Shown here: one piece after another, positions 1 through 9,073 of the stretch
How the letters are laid out: the number at the start of each line of letters is the position of its first letter
How positions within the stretch are numbered: position 1 is the stretch's first letter
DNA from: an uncultured Acidobacteriia bacterium
GTDB lineage: Bacteria > Acidobacteriota > Terriglobia > Bryobacterales > Bryobacteraceae
Direction: 5' to 3'
Assembly (NCBI GenBank): GCA_903925015.1
Contig: CAIYDY010000135.1
Span: 1 to 34,459, forward strand
DNA: 34,459 nucleotides
Program-made: the position numbers and the translations under genes
Notes under the pieces: generated by a model
What the model was told of the DNA's origin: nothing
Seen by the model: only the letters and a program-made list of their open reading frames with translations
Database searches by the model: none

Positions 1-1785
1 CAACTGGCCGCCCTCCTCATAGCCCACGTAGCCGGGAGGCGAACCGATCAGCTTGGAGACCGAGTGCTTCTCCATAAACTCCGACATGTCGAAGCGGATC
101 AGGCTCTTTTCGCTCCCGAACAGGAAATTGGCAAGGGCGCGTGCCACCTCGGTCTTGCCGACTCCGGTTGGTCCAAGGAACAGGAACGATCCGGCTGGCC
201 GATTTGATGCCTTCAGTCCCGCACGCGAACGGCGGATAGCTCGGGACAATGCGGAAATCGCCTTATCCTGGCTGACCACACGCTTGTGCAGTTCCTCTTC
301 AATCCGAAGGAGCTTTGCGATCTCCTCTTCCCGGATCGCCGTCATCGGTACGCCGGTCCAGCGGGCTACGGCCTCTTCGATGTCGTCCTTGGTCACGATC
401 CCCGTTGAGGAATCGTCCAAGTTGTATCGCTCCCGAAGAATCCGCTGGTTTTCGCGTTCCTTCCGTTCCTCGTCCGAATAGAAACGGGCCTTTTCGAACT
501 CGTGGTTGGCGATCGCGTTCTCCATCCGGTGGACGATGAACTTGATCCGTTTCTGGATATCGTTCAAGTCGCTGGGGAGTGTCGTTTGACGCAGCTTCAC
601 CCGCGCACCGGCCTCGTCAATCAGGTCGATGGCCTTGTCCGGCAGGAAACGGTCCGGGATGTAGCGGTTCGAGGTGTGGACTGCGGCTTCCAACGACTCA
701 TCCGTGTAACTGACGGCGTGGAACTTCTCGTACCGGTCCTTGATGCCATACATGATCTTGATGGCATCTGCCTCGTTCGGCGGCGGCACCTTGACGGCTT
801 GGAATCGGCGTTCGAGCGATCGGTCCTTCTCGATCGACTTGCGGAACTCGGCAGGTGTCGTCGCGCCGATGCACTGCATCTCGCCACGGGAAAGCGCAGG
901 CTTGAGTATATTGGCCGCATCGAGGGAGCCCTCGGCTGATCCCGCACCCACCAAGGTATGAAGTTCGTCAATGAAGATGATGATGTTCTGGTTGTCCATC
1001 AACTCCTTCATGATCGTCTTGAGGCGTTCCTCAAACTGGCCCCGGTACTTGGTTCCGGCCACAATCAGCGAGAGGTCCAATGCGAGGATGCGCTTTTCAG
1101 CGAGGAAGGACGGGATATCCCCCTCCGCGATCCGCTGTGCCAAACCCTCGACGATCGCGGTCTTGCCAACGCCGGGCTCTCCGATCAGAACTGGATTGTT
1201 CTTGGTGCGGCGGCACAGGATCTGAATTACCCGGTCTACTTCGCCTTCGCGGCCAACGAGCGGATCGAGTGCTCCATCCATGGCCGCCTGCGTGAGGTCC
1301 CGGGAGAACTCGTTCAGCAGCGAACTTTCCTTGGAACGGTTCGAAGCTGCCCGTTCGGAGTGTGCGCGCTGCAACTCTTCGCGAATAGTTGAGAGCCTGA
1401 GGCCGCGTTCGTGCAGGATCTCTGCCGCAAAGCACTTTTCCTCCCGAAGAAGACCCAGGAGCAAGTGCTCGGTTCCGATGTGCTTGTGGTTGAGCCGCTC
1501 GGCTTCCTCCGCACCGTAGGCGAGGACCCTCTTGCATTCGTGGCTGAGTGGCAGGTCCACCGACGTGGACACCTTCTCGCGCGGGGTCGTATGACCTTCA
1601 ATCTGCTTGCGGATGACGTCCACCGCATTGTGGGACCTGAGGAAGCGGTTGGCAAGCTGCTTGTCCTCCCGCATCAGACCCAGGAGCAGATGTTCCGTTT
1701 CGATGAACGGGCTGCCGAATTGGCTTGCCTCGTACCTGGCGAAGAATATGACCCGCCGGGCTTTTTCCGTATATCGCTCAAACAT
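1..1785 (-). CDS. clpC: ATP-dependent Clp protease ATP-binding subunit ClpC (3' end outside window)
   Basis: This is a Hsp100/AAA+ unfoldase that feeds substrates to ClpP. The first 595 codons are present and the frame runs off the left edge; the family is usually about 810 residues, so roughly 220 C-terminal residues are missing. The N-domain opens [17 protein letters not shown] and carries the two Clp-N repeats ([22 protein letters not shown]). The first AAA domain has Walker A GEPGVGKT at about residues 201-208 and the [10 protein letters not shown] Walker B. The middle region contains a UVR-like helix ([15 protein letters not shown]), which separates ClpC from ClpB. The second Walker A, GPTGVGKT, lies at about 538-545. 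The ATG at 1785 has a G-rich Shine-Dalgarno stretch about 10 nt upstream. lolD lies 115 bp upstream on the same strand, so co-transcription is possible. No mcsA/mcsB or ctsR is visible. Confidence 0.96.
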   Translation of the reverse strand, partial: MFERYTEKARRVIFFARYEASQFGSPFIETEHLLLGLMREDKQLANRFLRSHNAVDVIRKQIEGHTTPREKVSTSVDLPLSHECKRVLAYGAEEAERLNHKHIGTEHLLLGLLREEKCFAAEILHERGLRLSTIREELQRAHSERAASNRSKESSLLNEFSRDLTQAAMDGALDPLVGREGEVDRVIQILCRRTKNNPVLIGEPGVGKTAIVEGLAQRIAEGDIPSFLAEKRILALDLSLIVAGTKYRGQFEERLKTIMKELMDNQNIIIFIDELHTLVGAGSAEGSLDAANILKPALSRGEMQCIGATTPAEFRKSIEKDRSLERRFQAVKVPPPNEADAIKIMYGIKDRYEKFHAVSYTDESLEAAVHTSNRYIPDRFLPDKAIDLIDEAGARVKLRQTTLPSDLNDIQKRIKFIVHRMENAIANHEFEKARFYSDEERKERENQRILRERYNLDDSSTGIVTKDDIEEAVARWTGVPMTAIREEEIAKLLRIEEELHKRVVSQDKAISALSRAIRRSRAGLKASNRPAGSFLFLGPTGVGKTEVARALANFLFGSEKSLIRFDMSEFMEKHSVSKLIGSPPGYVGYEEGGQL

Positions 1786-1900
1786 CGGTTCGCTGCCCCC
1801 TACCCTTTCAAGATACTCTTCGTCACAGTTCCGATGCAAAACCGGCGAGGTACGTTCCAATTGGATCGTTTCGGGCGAGCAAAATTCCTGCTGGATTCGA

Positions 1901-2584
1901 TCACAACGCCACGCAGGGGTGCAACTGTCCGCCCCGCAATTCCAACGCCCGGTCGCACCGGAGCGCGAAGCGGAGATTGTGGGTTACGAGGATGGACGTC
2001 AAGCCCCGTGCCCGGCTCAAGCGGGAGATCAAGCTGAAGACCGCCTCCGCCGTGCTTTCGTCCAAATTGCCTGTGGGCTCGTCCGCCAGCAGCAGACTGG
2101 GGGAGCCAGCCAAGGCCCGCGCGATGGCAACCCTCTGCTGTTCGCCCCCGGACAATTCCCCCGCCCGATGCCCTGCGCGCACGGCCAAGCCCGTCTCGTC
2201 CAGGCACGCCCTGGCGATGTCGAGGGCTTCTATCCTGCCGACTCCGCGGATCAGAAGGGGCATCATCACGTTTTCCTCCGCCGTGAACTCCCGCAGAAGG
2301 TAATGGTGCTGCCAGACGTAACCGAGTTCCCGGTTCCTGAAATTCGACAGCTTGCTCTCTGGAAAGTCCTCCATCGGGCGGCCCTTGTATTGAATTGTTC
2401 CCGAAGTAGGCGAATCCAGTCCGGCTATCAGATGCAGCAGCGTGCTCTTTCCGGACCCGCTGGGACCGGTGATGGCAACTGTCTCGCCTTCGGCAACCGT
2501 TAAATCCAACTGTGCGAACACCTCCAACGCAGTGCCGCCAGTCCGGTATGTCTTCACCAGCTTTTCTATCCGCAGCAGTTCCAA
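1901..2584 (-). CDS. lolD: LolD/MacB-type ABC transporter ATP-binding protein
   Basis: This 227-residue ABC ATPase has every motif intact: Walker [10 protein letters not shown] (40-48), Q-loop Q92 in the WQHHYLL context typical of LolD, signature LSGGEQQR (144-151), Walker B LLLADE (164-169), D-loop around D175 and H-loop H202. The family (LolD, FtsE, MacB) powers FtsX-fold permeases; LolD releases lipoproteins from the inner membrane for transport to the outer membrane. No LolC/E permease is next to it on this side, because the upstream neighbour is divergent, so its partner is encoded elsewhere. The two MacB-like permeases near 19-21 kb are too far away to assign. clpC follows on the same strand. 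Confidence 0.9.
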   Translation of the reverse strand: MELLRIEKLVKTYRTGGTALEVFAQLDLTVAEGETVAITGPSGSGKSTLLHLIAGLDSPTSGTIQYKGRPMEDFPESKLSNFRNRELGYVWQHHYLLREFTAEENVMMPLLIRGVGRIEALDIARACLDETGLAVRAGHRAGELSGGEQQRVAIARALAGSPSLLLADEPTGNLDESTAEAVFSLISRLSRARGLTSILVTHNLRFALRCDRALELRGGQLHPCVAL

Positions 2585-2767
2585 TGGGCCTCTGCCGCCA
2601 GTTTATCGCCATCTGGAGGTCTATCGGCTGCACCGCACCGTTTCATTAGGCCCGGCCCGCAAAAAAAACAAAACTTACCGTCATCACCGTTCGCGTGGTA
2701 ACCTAAGGTTGCATTCGGGCTGAGTGTCGCCGACCCGGCGCGCCCGCCAATCCATCCAGAGGTCTTC

Positions 2768-3472
2768 GTGTCGGATCATTTAACGCGCAAAGAATTGAAG
2801 CAGGATAATGTTGCGCTCAAAGTAGGGGAAACATTCGGGTTCCTCACCTCGCACCGCAGCCAGATTGTTCGTTACGGTGGAGGGGCTCTAGCCTTGATCG
2901 TCGTTGTCGGACTGGGTATCTACTACCGCAACTACCTGCGGGATGTCCGGCAGCAGGCGTTGGCTGACGCGATTACCCTCCAGAACGCTCCGGTTGGGGC
3001 GCCGCCCCAGAACGGTGGCCCGAGCTTTCCCACCGAGGCTGCCAAGAAAGATGGCGTCATCAAGGCTTTCACAAAATTGATGACGGACCAGGGTGGTTCC
3101 ACCGAAGGTTACATCGCGGAATATGCGTTGGCTGCCTTGGACATGGACGCTGGCAAACTGCCTGAAGCGCGCAAGAAATACAGCGATGTCGCTTCGGGTG
3201 CCGACTCCAACTACGCTTCCTTGGCCAAGCTCGCCTTGGCCGAGATCAACTTCGCCGAGGGCAAGATCCCGGATGCGAAGTCGGTGCTGAAGGATTTGGC
3301 CGACCATCCCACGGATCTCGTTTCAAAGAATCAGGCGGATTTCACATTGGCCCGCGGCATCATGGCCACCGAACCTGCGGAAGCCCGCAAGTTGCTCATC
3401 GCGCTTGCCGAAACCAAATCCGACGTCAGCCAGCCCGCGACTGCCGCGCTGGGCGAGCTGCCGCCCCAGTAA
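2768..3472 (+). CDS. Membrane-anchored tetratricopeptide-repeat protein (YfgM-like)
   Basis: This 234-residue protein has a short cytoplasmic N-terminus, one transmembrane segment (about residues 37-53, GGGALALIVVVGLGIYY) and a periplasmic alanine-rich region with helical TPR-like pairs (AEYALAALDMDAGKLPEARK, LAKLALAEINFAEGKIPDAK). This is the layout of the TPR_21/YfgM family, whose members act as accessory factors at the translocon or in envelope protein folding. The GTG start at 2768 was chosen because an AGAGG Shine-Dalgarno lies about 5 nt upstream. The 183-bp gap to lolD is a divergent promoter region. dgt begins 11 bp after the stop, so the two genes are probably co-transcribed. The exact role is inferred. 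Confidence 0.82.
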   Translation: MSDHLTRKELKQDNVALKVGETFGFLTSHRSQIVRYGGGALALIVVVGLGIYYRNYLRDVRQQALADAITLQNAPVGAPPQNGGPSFPTEAAKKDGVIKAFTKLMTDQGGSTEGYIAEYALAALDMDAGKLPEARKKYSDVASGADSNYASLAKLALAEINFAEGKIPDAKSVLKDLADHPTDLVSKNQADFTLARGIMATEPAEARKLLIALAETKSDVSQPATAALGELPPQ

Positions 3473-3483
3473 ACTTTCGATCC

Positions 3484-4611
3484 ATGCTCGGGCACCTGCG
3501 CTTTCCCGTCGAAGCTTCGCGCGGCCGGCGGTATCCAGAGCCCGAGCACCCCTACCGCAATGCATTCCAGCGTGATCGCGACCGGATCATCCATTCCCGG
3601 GCTTTTCGCCGGTTGGAGCATAAGACTCAAGTCTTTGCCCCCACTCTGTCCGACCACTTCCGCAACCGCCTAACCCACACGATCGAAGTCTCCCAAATCG
3701 CCCGTACGATTTCCAATGTTCTCGGCTTGAACGAGGATCTAACGGAAGCGCTGGCGTTGGCTCACGATGTTGGTCATCCGCCATTCGCGCACGCCGGCGA
3801 AGCGGCGTTGAACCGGATCATGCGCCAGTACAGTGAAAGCTTCGACCACAACATCCAGTCACTGCGGGCTATTGAGTCCATTGAACGGCGGTATCCCCGC
3901 TTTCCAGGCTTGAATCTGTCTTTCGAAGTCCGCGAAGGCACGGCGAAGCATTCCCGCGACTTCGGATCGGGGGAAATCCCAGCTCTCGATCCATATTTGC
4001 CAGGCTTCAAGCCCACGTTGGAGGCCCAGTTGATCGATTTGGCGGACGAAGTCGCCTACAACACGGCGGATTTGGACGATGCATGCGAGGCAGGGTTGCT
4101 GTCGCCGGACGAAGTCGCCGAAGATGTTCCGGTGTATGCGGATATTCTGGAAACAATCGATACCCAGTTTCCAGGGGCCACGCCGCGCGAGCGTTTCCAG
4201 GAGTCGGTTCGTCAACTGGTGGACCACTTGGCGTCGGGTTTGATCGAAGGAACGGTCATGGCGGCCAGAGCCGCTGGCGTCGCTGACTTTGAAGCTGTTC
4301 GGCACCATGACGCCCGCTTGGCGTGCTTCTCAGCCACAGCTCGCGACACCAGCGCCCAAATGAAGAAGTACCTCAACCGGCAGGTTTACTCATCCGAAGC
4401 GCTAGCACTGGACCGACAGGAGTCCATAGAGCGCCTGACCCGCATGTTCCACCGGCTGATGGCGGACCCCGAATCCGTTCCCGGCATTGATCTCGAAAGT
4501 GGCCCCCTCCACCGTGCGGTCTGCGATTTCATTGCCGGTATGACAGACCGCTACTTCCTCCGCGTTTACGCGGTACTATTCGGAGCCACCGCGCGTGGCG
4601 ATGCAGACTAG
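3484..4611 (+). CDS. dgt: Deoxyguanosinetriphosphate triphosphohydrolase-like protein
   Basis: This HD-superfamily dNTPase hydrolyses dNTPs to deoxynucleosides plus triphosphate. At 375 residues it matches the shorter, dGTPase-like subgroup. The metal-binding HD signature is visible: H65 in RLTHTIEV, and H94-D95 in ALAHDVGHPPFAHAGE. The N-terminal YRNAFQRDRDRIIHSRAFRRL and EHKTQVF motifs are characteristic of the family, and the later DLADEVAYNTADLDDA segment supplies the last metal-binding Asp. It lies 11 bp downstream of the TPR gene. Its TAG stop overlaps the stop of a tiny opposite-strand reading frame (4608-4757). Confidence 0.93.
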   Translation: MLGHLRFPVEASRGRRYPEPEHPYRNAFQRDRDRIIHSRAFRRLEHKTQVFAPTLSDHFRNRLTHTIEVSQIARTISNVLGLNEDLTEALALAHDVGHPPFAHAGEAALNRIMRQYSESFDHNIQSLRAIESIERRYPRFPGLNLSFEVREGTAKHSRDFGSGEIPALDPYLPGFKPTLEAQLIDLADEVAYNTADLDDACEAGLLSPDEVAEDVPVYADILETIDTQFPGATPRERFQESVRQLVDHLASGLIEGTVMAARAAGVADFEAVRHHDARLACFSATARDTSAQMKKYLNRQVYSSEALALDRQESIERLTRMFHRLMADPESVPGIDLESGPLHRAVCDFIAGMTDRYFLRVYAVLFGATARGDAD

Positions 4612-4757
4612 TCGTCGGCTTGGGAGTGGTTGGACAATTCGGCCTCCCGGACGATGTAGTTTTTCAGCAGCTGCCGGCAGAGTTCGGCCCCCAGCTTCTC
4701 CGGCTTTTCCTTGGAGTCGTGCTCCACCTTCACCTTGATAAAAAGATACGTGCGCAT
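4608..4757 (-). CDS. Small protein of 49 residues, unknown function
   Basis: This frame encodes a protein starting MRTYLFIKVKVEHDSKEKPE and ending AELSNHSQADD, with charged helical composition and codon use like neighbouring genes. It is convergent with dgt (the stop codons overlap by 3 nt) and antisense to the first part of the longest possible cbiX frame. An AAAAGG stretch directly precedes the ATG, which is closer than ideal for a Shine-Dalgarno. The composition and the way it fills the dgt-cbiX gap make it more convincing than the alternative, in which cbiX starts at 4711. I do not recognise a characterised family. No signal peptide or membrane segment is visible. Confidence 0.5.
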   Translation of the reverse strand: MRTYLFIKVKVEHDSKEKPEKLGAELCRQLLKNYIVREAELSNHSQADD

Positions 4758-4776
4758 CCTTTTCTATACTAGAGAC

Positions 4777-5184
4777 TTGGACACGCTGAAGGCAGGAACG
4801 CTGAACGCAGGGAAGACGGGAATTGTGGTTTTCGGGCACGGGTCGAGTGTGGCTGCAGCCAACGACTCGGTGCGTGTGGTGGCCGACTCGGCGGCTGCGG
4901 TTGGCGGATGGGATCTCTACGAGACCGCATTTCTCGAAGTCGCGCCACTCTTGGGCGAGGCTGTCGACAAGTTGGTGGGCCGAGGAGCGAAGGAGATCGT
5001 GGTTTTGCCCTATTTCCTTACGTTGGGTATTCACCTTCGGCGTGACCTCCCGGCCATCGCGCGCGAATTGGAGGGAACGCACGGAATCGTCATCCGCATC
5101 GCACCGCCTTTGGATGGCCATCCATCGTTGAGCGCCATTCTGGCGGACCGGGCCGTTTCGATGGAGGCTGGAGTCCGCGCTTGA
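4777..5184 (+). CDS. cbiX: Sirohydrochlorin chelatase / CbiX-family protein
   Basis: This is a short single-domain class II chelatase, the family that inserts Co2+ or Fe2+ into sirohydrochlorin in cobalamin or siroheme synthesis. The core GIVVFGHGSSVAAANDSV supplies the first metal-ligand His. TAFLEVAPLLGEAVDKL carries the conserved Glu, and LPYFLTLGIHLRRDLP holds the second ligand His. The reading frame is open from an ATG at 4711, but that start overlaps the opposite-strand small gene and adds 22 residues absent from the family core, so I prefer the TTG at 4777. A TATACT box lies just upstream of it. The stop overlaps the start of the next gene (TTGA), implying translational coupling. I see no other tetrapyrrole genes here, so the metal is unknown. 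Confidence 0.8.
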   Translation: MDTLKAGTLNAGKTGIVVFGHGSSVAAANDSVRVVADSAAAVGGWDLYETAFLEVAPLLGEAVDKLVGRGAKEIVVLPYFLTLGIHLRRDLPAIARELEGTHGIVIRIAPPLDGHPSLSAILADRAVSMEAGVRA

Positions 5185-5867
5185 TTGCCAAGCTTCTCGG
5201 GTGGCATGAGCTGGGGCCCGGCACCAGGCATTTCGACTTTGAAATCCCCGGCTGGGATGGCAGGTTTGTGCCTGGCCAGTTCGTATCGCTAAAGTCAAGT
5301 CACGACGGGGCCGAAATAACGCGGGCCTATTCGATCGCGTCGGCCCCCGGTGGCCCAAATTTCGCCCTGTGCGCCAACTTGGTCCCGGACGGCAAATTCA
5401 CACCGTTTCTCTTTGCCATGCAGCCCGGCGACGAAGTTTCCGTCCCGGCCATTCTTGGCACGTTTACCCTCCGACCCAACCCGCCAGACTCGATTTTTGT
5501 TGCCACAGGCACCGGGATCGCCCCCTTCCGCTCGATTCTCCTTGCGCAACTGGAGGCAAACCCCTCCGCCAGATTCGTGCTAGTCTTCGGAAACCGCTAC
5601 CCGTCCGGCTTGTTCTATGACGCCGAACTGCGGGCCTTGCATGCGCGCTTCCCCAATTTTGACTACCTTCCTACCGTGACGCGCCCGGACGCCACATGGC
5701 ACGGCCGCGCGGGTCGGGTGCACGACCACGTCTTGGCTCTCCTGGGGGACCGTCGGGACATCGATGTTTACATTTGCGGCCTCCGCGATATGGTTGACGA
5801 ACTGCGTGGCAAGCTCAAAGCGATCGGGCTTGATCGAAAACGAATGGTCTACGAGCGCTACGACTAG
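5181..5867 (+). CDS. FAD-binding oxidoreductase of the ferredoxin-NADP+ reductase family
   Basis: This 228-residue flavoprotein has the two-domain FNR fold. RAYSIAS (48-54) binds FAD. TGTGIAPFRS (about 109-118) is the NADP pyrophosphate loop, and VYICGLRDMV is the C-terminal NADP motif. The protein ends YERYD, the aromatic/acidic tail seen in bacterial FPR-type enzymes. It transfers electrons between NADP(H) and ferredoxin or flavodoxin in the cytoplasm. The TTG start overlaps the stop of the CbiX-family gene by 4 nt, so the pair is translationally coupled; a reductant role alongside tetrapyrrole metal insertion is inference. A small GC hairpin (GGGCG/CGCCC, 5876-5888) follows the stop. Confidence 0.88.
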   Translation: MIAKLLGWHELGPGTRHFDFEIPGWDGRFVPGQFVSLKSSHDGAEITRAYSIASAPGGPNFALCANLVPDGKFTPFLFAMQPGDEVSVPAILGTFTLRPNPPDSIFVATGTGIAPFRSILLAQLEANPSARFVLVFGNRYPSGLFYDAELRALHARFPNFDYLPTVTRPDATWHGRAGRVHDHVLALLGDRRDIDVYICGLRDMVDELRGKLKAIGLDRKRMVYERYD

Positions 5868-6003
5868 TTCGGACGGGGCGGGACGCCCTTCCAGCGCCCT
5901 CATGTCCGGATTTACACTAAATGACGTTCGCATGACCGCCAGTCGGGTAACAATCCTAGGAGGGGTTCGTCTTCTCCTGTTCACGGCTTTATAGAAAACG
6001 ACT

Positions 6004-9000
6004 ATGCATAACAAGTTCAAGAGGGTTGCTCTGGCGGCGGCGATTTGCTTCCTGGCCGCACTGGGCAGTACGGATGCCATGGCGCAAAATGCGGGTACCG
6101 TAAAGGGCACTGTGACCGATCCGTCGGCGGCCGTGATTCCGGGCGCAACGGTTCAAATCGTCGGCAAGGGTGTAAGCCGGTCCGCCAAGTCGGATGGCAA
6201 TGGCGCCTTTGCTGTGACGTTGCCTCCCGGCACCTATAGCGTCCGGGCCGACTCCAAGGGTTTTGTCACGTTCATGCAGCAAACACTGAACGTTTCGGCT
6301 GGTCAGGTGACAGCGCTGGACATCGCTCTCCAGATTGCCTCCGACACACAGCAGGTTCAGGTCAGCGACCAGGCTGCCGGGCAGGTGAGTACCGACCCTT
6401 CTGAAAACGTCGGCGCAATCGTTCTGAAGAACGAGGATCTGGACGCTTTGCCGGATGATCCGGACGACCTCCAAGCCGATCTTCAAGCTCTCGCCGGTCC
6501 GGCGGCTGGGCCGAACGGTGCCCAATTTTTCGTCGATGGCTTCAGCGGCGGCCAATTGCCACCCAAGAGCTCCATCCGCGAAATCCGGATCAATTCCAAC
6601 CCGTTCTCGTCCGAGTTCGACCGCCCCGGTTTCGGCCGGATTGAGATTTTGACCCGCCCCGGCACCGATACCTACCACGGCAGCGTCTCGATGAACTACG
6701 GCGACCGCATCTTTGACACGCGGAACCCGTTTGTGACCGGTGCTGCACCCGGCTACAGCACCAAAATGTTCTCCGGCAACATTGGGGGCCCGATCAACAA
6801 GAAGACGTCCTTCTTCCTCGATTTCAATCGCCGCCAGATCAACGAAAACAACTTGGTGAAGGCGCAGGTCCTCGACAGCAACTTCAACGAGGTGCCGTAC
6901 ATCGACGCCTACCCGACGCCGAACCGCTTCTGGTTGATCAACCCCCGCCTCGACTACGCCATCAACTCCATGAACACCTTGGTCATGCGCTACAACCACT
7001 CCAGCTCGTCCAGCCAGAGTGGCGTCGGCAGCTTCTCGCTGCCGTCGCAGCTGACCAAGTCCACCAACACCCACGACAGCGTTCAGATCACGGAAACGAT
7101 GATCATCGGCACCAAGGCCGTGGACGAGACCCGCTTCCAGTTCCGCAACAGCCATTCGGACCAACAAGCTGCGGGTGATTCCTCGGTTCCTGGCGTCGAT
7201 GTCTCCAGTTCCTTCAACTCGGGTGGCGCCCCGTTCGTGAAAAATTACAACACGACACGGTCCTATGAACTGCACAACATCGTGACCATGACCCACGGGG
7301 CGCATGCGCTCAAAATGGGACTCCGGCTTCGGCATGATGGTCTCGACAGCTATTCCACCTCGAACTTCAACGGCTCCTACAGCTTCAGCTTGACGGGCAA
7401 GACCCCGGCTTGCCTGGCTGCGTACACCAATCCGACTTCGTTGGACCTCTACCGCGAAACGCAAATCCTTCTCTCGAAGAAGACGCCCATAGCAACCATC
7501 ATTGCGTCCGGCTGCGGGCCGACCCAGTTCACGCAAAGTGCCGGGACGCCGTTGCAGAAAGTCAGCCAGTTCGACCTTGGCCTATTCGTGCAGGATGACT
7601 GGCGCTTCCGTCCGAATCTGACGATCAGCACAGGCCTCCGTTATGAGGGCCAGAACAATATCAACGACCATGTGGACATCGCCCCCCGCATCGCGATTGC
7701 ATGGGCACCGGGTGCAAAGAAGGGCCAGACTGCCAAGACTGTCATCCGTACCGGTTACGGCCTCTTCTATGACCGTATTTCCGAAAGCACCGTTTTGCAG
7801 ACGTTGCGTTTCAACGGAACCTCGCAACAGAATTACCAGCTGACTTCCACCAACGTGCCGCTCTCGTTCTACCCGGCGGTACCCCCGGTTTCATCCCTGG
7901 CTGCGGGCTTGGTGCAGCAAAACCTGTACCGGCTCGATCCCTCCGATACGGCCCCGTACATGATGCAGGCGGCACTCAGCATCGAACGCGCGCTGCCGAA
8001 GCGGACGTCGATTTCGATGAATTTGGTAAACACCCGCGGCGTCCACTCGCTGCGCCAGCGAAATGTGAATGCTCCAACGGCAGTTGGCTTGATTCCTTTT
8101 GCCGGTTTGGGACCGATCTACCATTACGAAACGACCGGCGTCTACAGGCAAACCCAGGTCGTCACCAACGTCAGCACCCGGTTCAATCGTAGGTTCAGCC
8201 TGCAGGGCTATTACGCCCTCGGGTACGCCAAGAGCAACGCCAACGGGTTGCCGATGGATCAATACGATACCTCCAAGGACTGGGGTCGGGCGGCGTTTGA
8301 TACCCGGCACAGGGGTTCGATCAGTGGCACGATCCAATTGCCGTACGGTATCAATGCTTCGCCCTTTGTGACGATGGCCTCTGGATCGCCCTTCAACATC
8401 ACGACAGGCGGACAGTACAACGGCGACGGAATCTTCAACCTCCGCCCGGCCTTTGCCACCAGCAGTTCGTTGAAGACCAGGGTTACGCCGTGGGGGACTT
8501 TCGATCTGAACCCCGCTGCCGGTGCTCAATTGATTCCGATCAATTATGGCGAGGGTCCGGGCAACCTGTCTGTCAACCTGCGGCTCAGCAAGGTCTGGGG
8601 CTGGGGCGAGAAGCGGGCGGCCAACGCCGCTACGCCCGATGGCGGTGGCGGTCCCGATGGTGGTGGTGGCGGTCGTGGCTTTGGCGGTGGCGGCGGAGCC
8701 CCCCGTGGCGGCGGCGGTGGTGGTGGCGGTGCCCGCGGCGGTGGCGGCGGGTTCGGTGGCGGTGGTGGCGGTGGTCGCGGCGGTGGCGGCGGACTGGCCA
8801 GCGGCAAAAAGTACAGCATGTCGCTCTCGATCAATGCACGCAATGCCATCAACCATGTGAATCTGGCTGCTCCAACCGGGAACCTGACCTCCCCGTTCTT
8901 CGGCCAGTCGACTAATATCTCCGGCGGCGGTGGCGGTGGCCCGTTCGGTGGCGGTGGAAGTGCGGCGGGCAACCGTCGCGTGGAAGCCTCTTTGCGGCTT

Positions 9001-9009
9001 TCCTTCTAA
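6004..9009 (+). CDS. Oar-like TonB-dependent receptor with carboxypeptidase-regulatory-like domain
   Basis: This is a 1001-residue outer-membrane protein. A signal peptide (KRVALAAAICFLAALGSTDAMA, cleavage about residue 28) is followed by a CarboxypepD_reg beta-sandwich (about 33-110, beginning GTVKGTVTDPSAAVIPGA), a plug-like region (FFVDGFSGGQLPPKSSIREI) and a long C-terminal beta-barrel ending in aromatic LRLSF. Acidobacteria carry many such receptors, thought to take up large carbohydrate or protein-derived substrates. Residues about 879-935 and 973-985 are almost pure glycine with Ala, Pro, Arg and Phe, encoded by GGC/GGT runs and lying between barrel strands. No strong Shine-Dalgarno precedes the ATG. 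A strong terminator follows. The substrate is unknown. Confidence 0.92.
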   Translation: MHNKFKRVALAAAICFLAALGSTDAMAQNAGTVKGTVTDPSAAVIPGATVQIVGKGVSRSAKSDGNGAFAVTLPPGTYSVRADSKGFVTFMQQTLNVSAGQVTALDIALQIASDTQQVQVSDQAAGQVSTDPSENVGAIVLKNEDLDALPDDPDDLQADLQALAGPAAGPNGAQFFVDGFSGGQLPPKSSIREIRINSNPFSSEFDRPGFGRIEILTRPGTDTYHGSVSMNYGDRIFDTRNPFVTGAAPGYSTKMFSGNIGGPINKKTSFFLDFNRRQINENNLVKAQVLDSNFNEVPYIDAYPTPNRFWLINPRLDYAINSMNTLVMRYNHSSSSSQSGVGSFSLPSQLTKSTNTHDSVQITETMIIGTKAVDETRFQFRNSHSDQQAAGDSSVPGVDVSSSFNSGGAPFVKNYNTTRSYELHNIVTMTHGAHALKMGLRLRHDGLDSYSTSNFNGSYSFSLTGKTPACLAAYTNPTSLDLYRETQILLSKKTPIATIIASGCGPTQFTQSAGTPLQKVSQFDLGLFVQDDWRFRPNLTISTGLRYEGQNNINDHVDIAPRIAIAWAPGAKKGQTAKTVIRTGYGLFYDRISESTVLQTLRFNGTSQQNYQLTSTNVPLSFYPAVPPVSSLAAGLVQQNLYRLDPSDTAPYMMQAALSIERALPKRTSISMNLVNTRGVHSLRQRNVNAPTAVGLIPFAGLGPIYHYETTGVYRQTQVVTNVSTRFNRRFSLQGYYALGYAKSNANGLPMDQYDTSKDWGRAAFDTRHRGSISGTIQLPYGINASPFVTMASGSPFNITTGGQYNGDGIFNLRPAFATSSSLKTRVTPWGTFDLNPAAGAQLIPINYGEGPGNLSVNLRLSKVWGWGEKRAANAATPDGGGGPDGGGGGRGFGGGGGAPRGGGGGGGGARGGGGGFGGGGGGGRGGGGGLASGKKYSMSLSINARNAINHVNLAAPTGNLTSPFFGQSTNISGGGGGGPFGGGGSAAGNRRVEASLRLSF

Positions 9010-9029
9010 TCGCCAACTCGGGACTATTA

Positions 9030-9066
9030 AAAAGGGCCGATTCCCACTCCGGGGATCGGCCCTTTT
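9030..9066. terminator. Bidirectional rho-independent terminator
   Basis: A near-perfect inverted repeat: 9030-9041 (AAAAGGGCCGAT) pairs with 9055-9066 (ATCGGCCCTTTT). The stem extends inward by about four more pairs to a 5-nt loop. The flanking A and T tracts let it work on both strands. It sits between the convergent receptor and mntH stops, so it probably ends both transcripts. Confidence 0.88.
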
Positions 9067-9073
9067 CGCGCTC

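Noticed and set aside
5989-7536. Long open frame on the minus strand opposite the TonB receptor gene
   Set aside because: It mirrors the receptor codons (GC-rich third positions) and has no recognisable motif; the same applies to 7891-8856.
8638-8806. Repetitive GGC/GGT tract considered as a CRISPR-like or tandem-repeat array
   Set aside because: It has no unique spacers and is explained by the glycine-rich coding sequence in frame.
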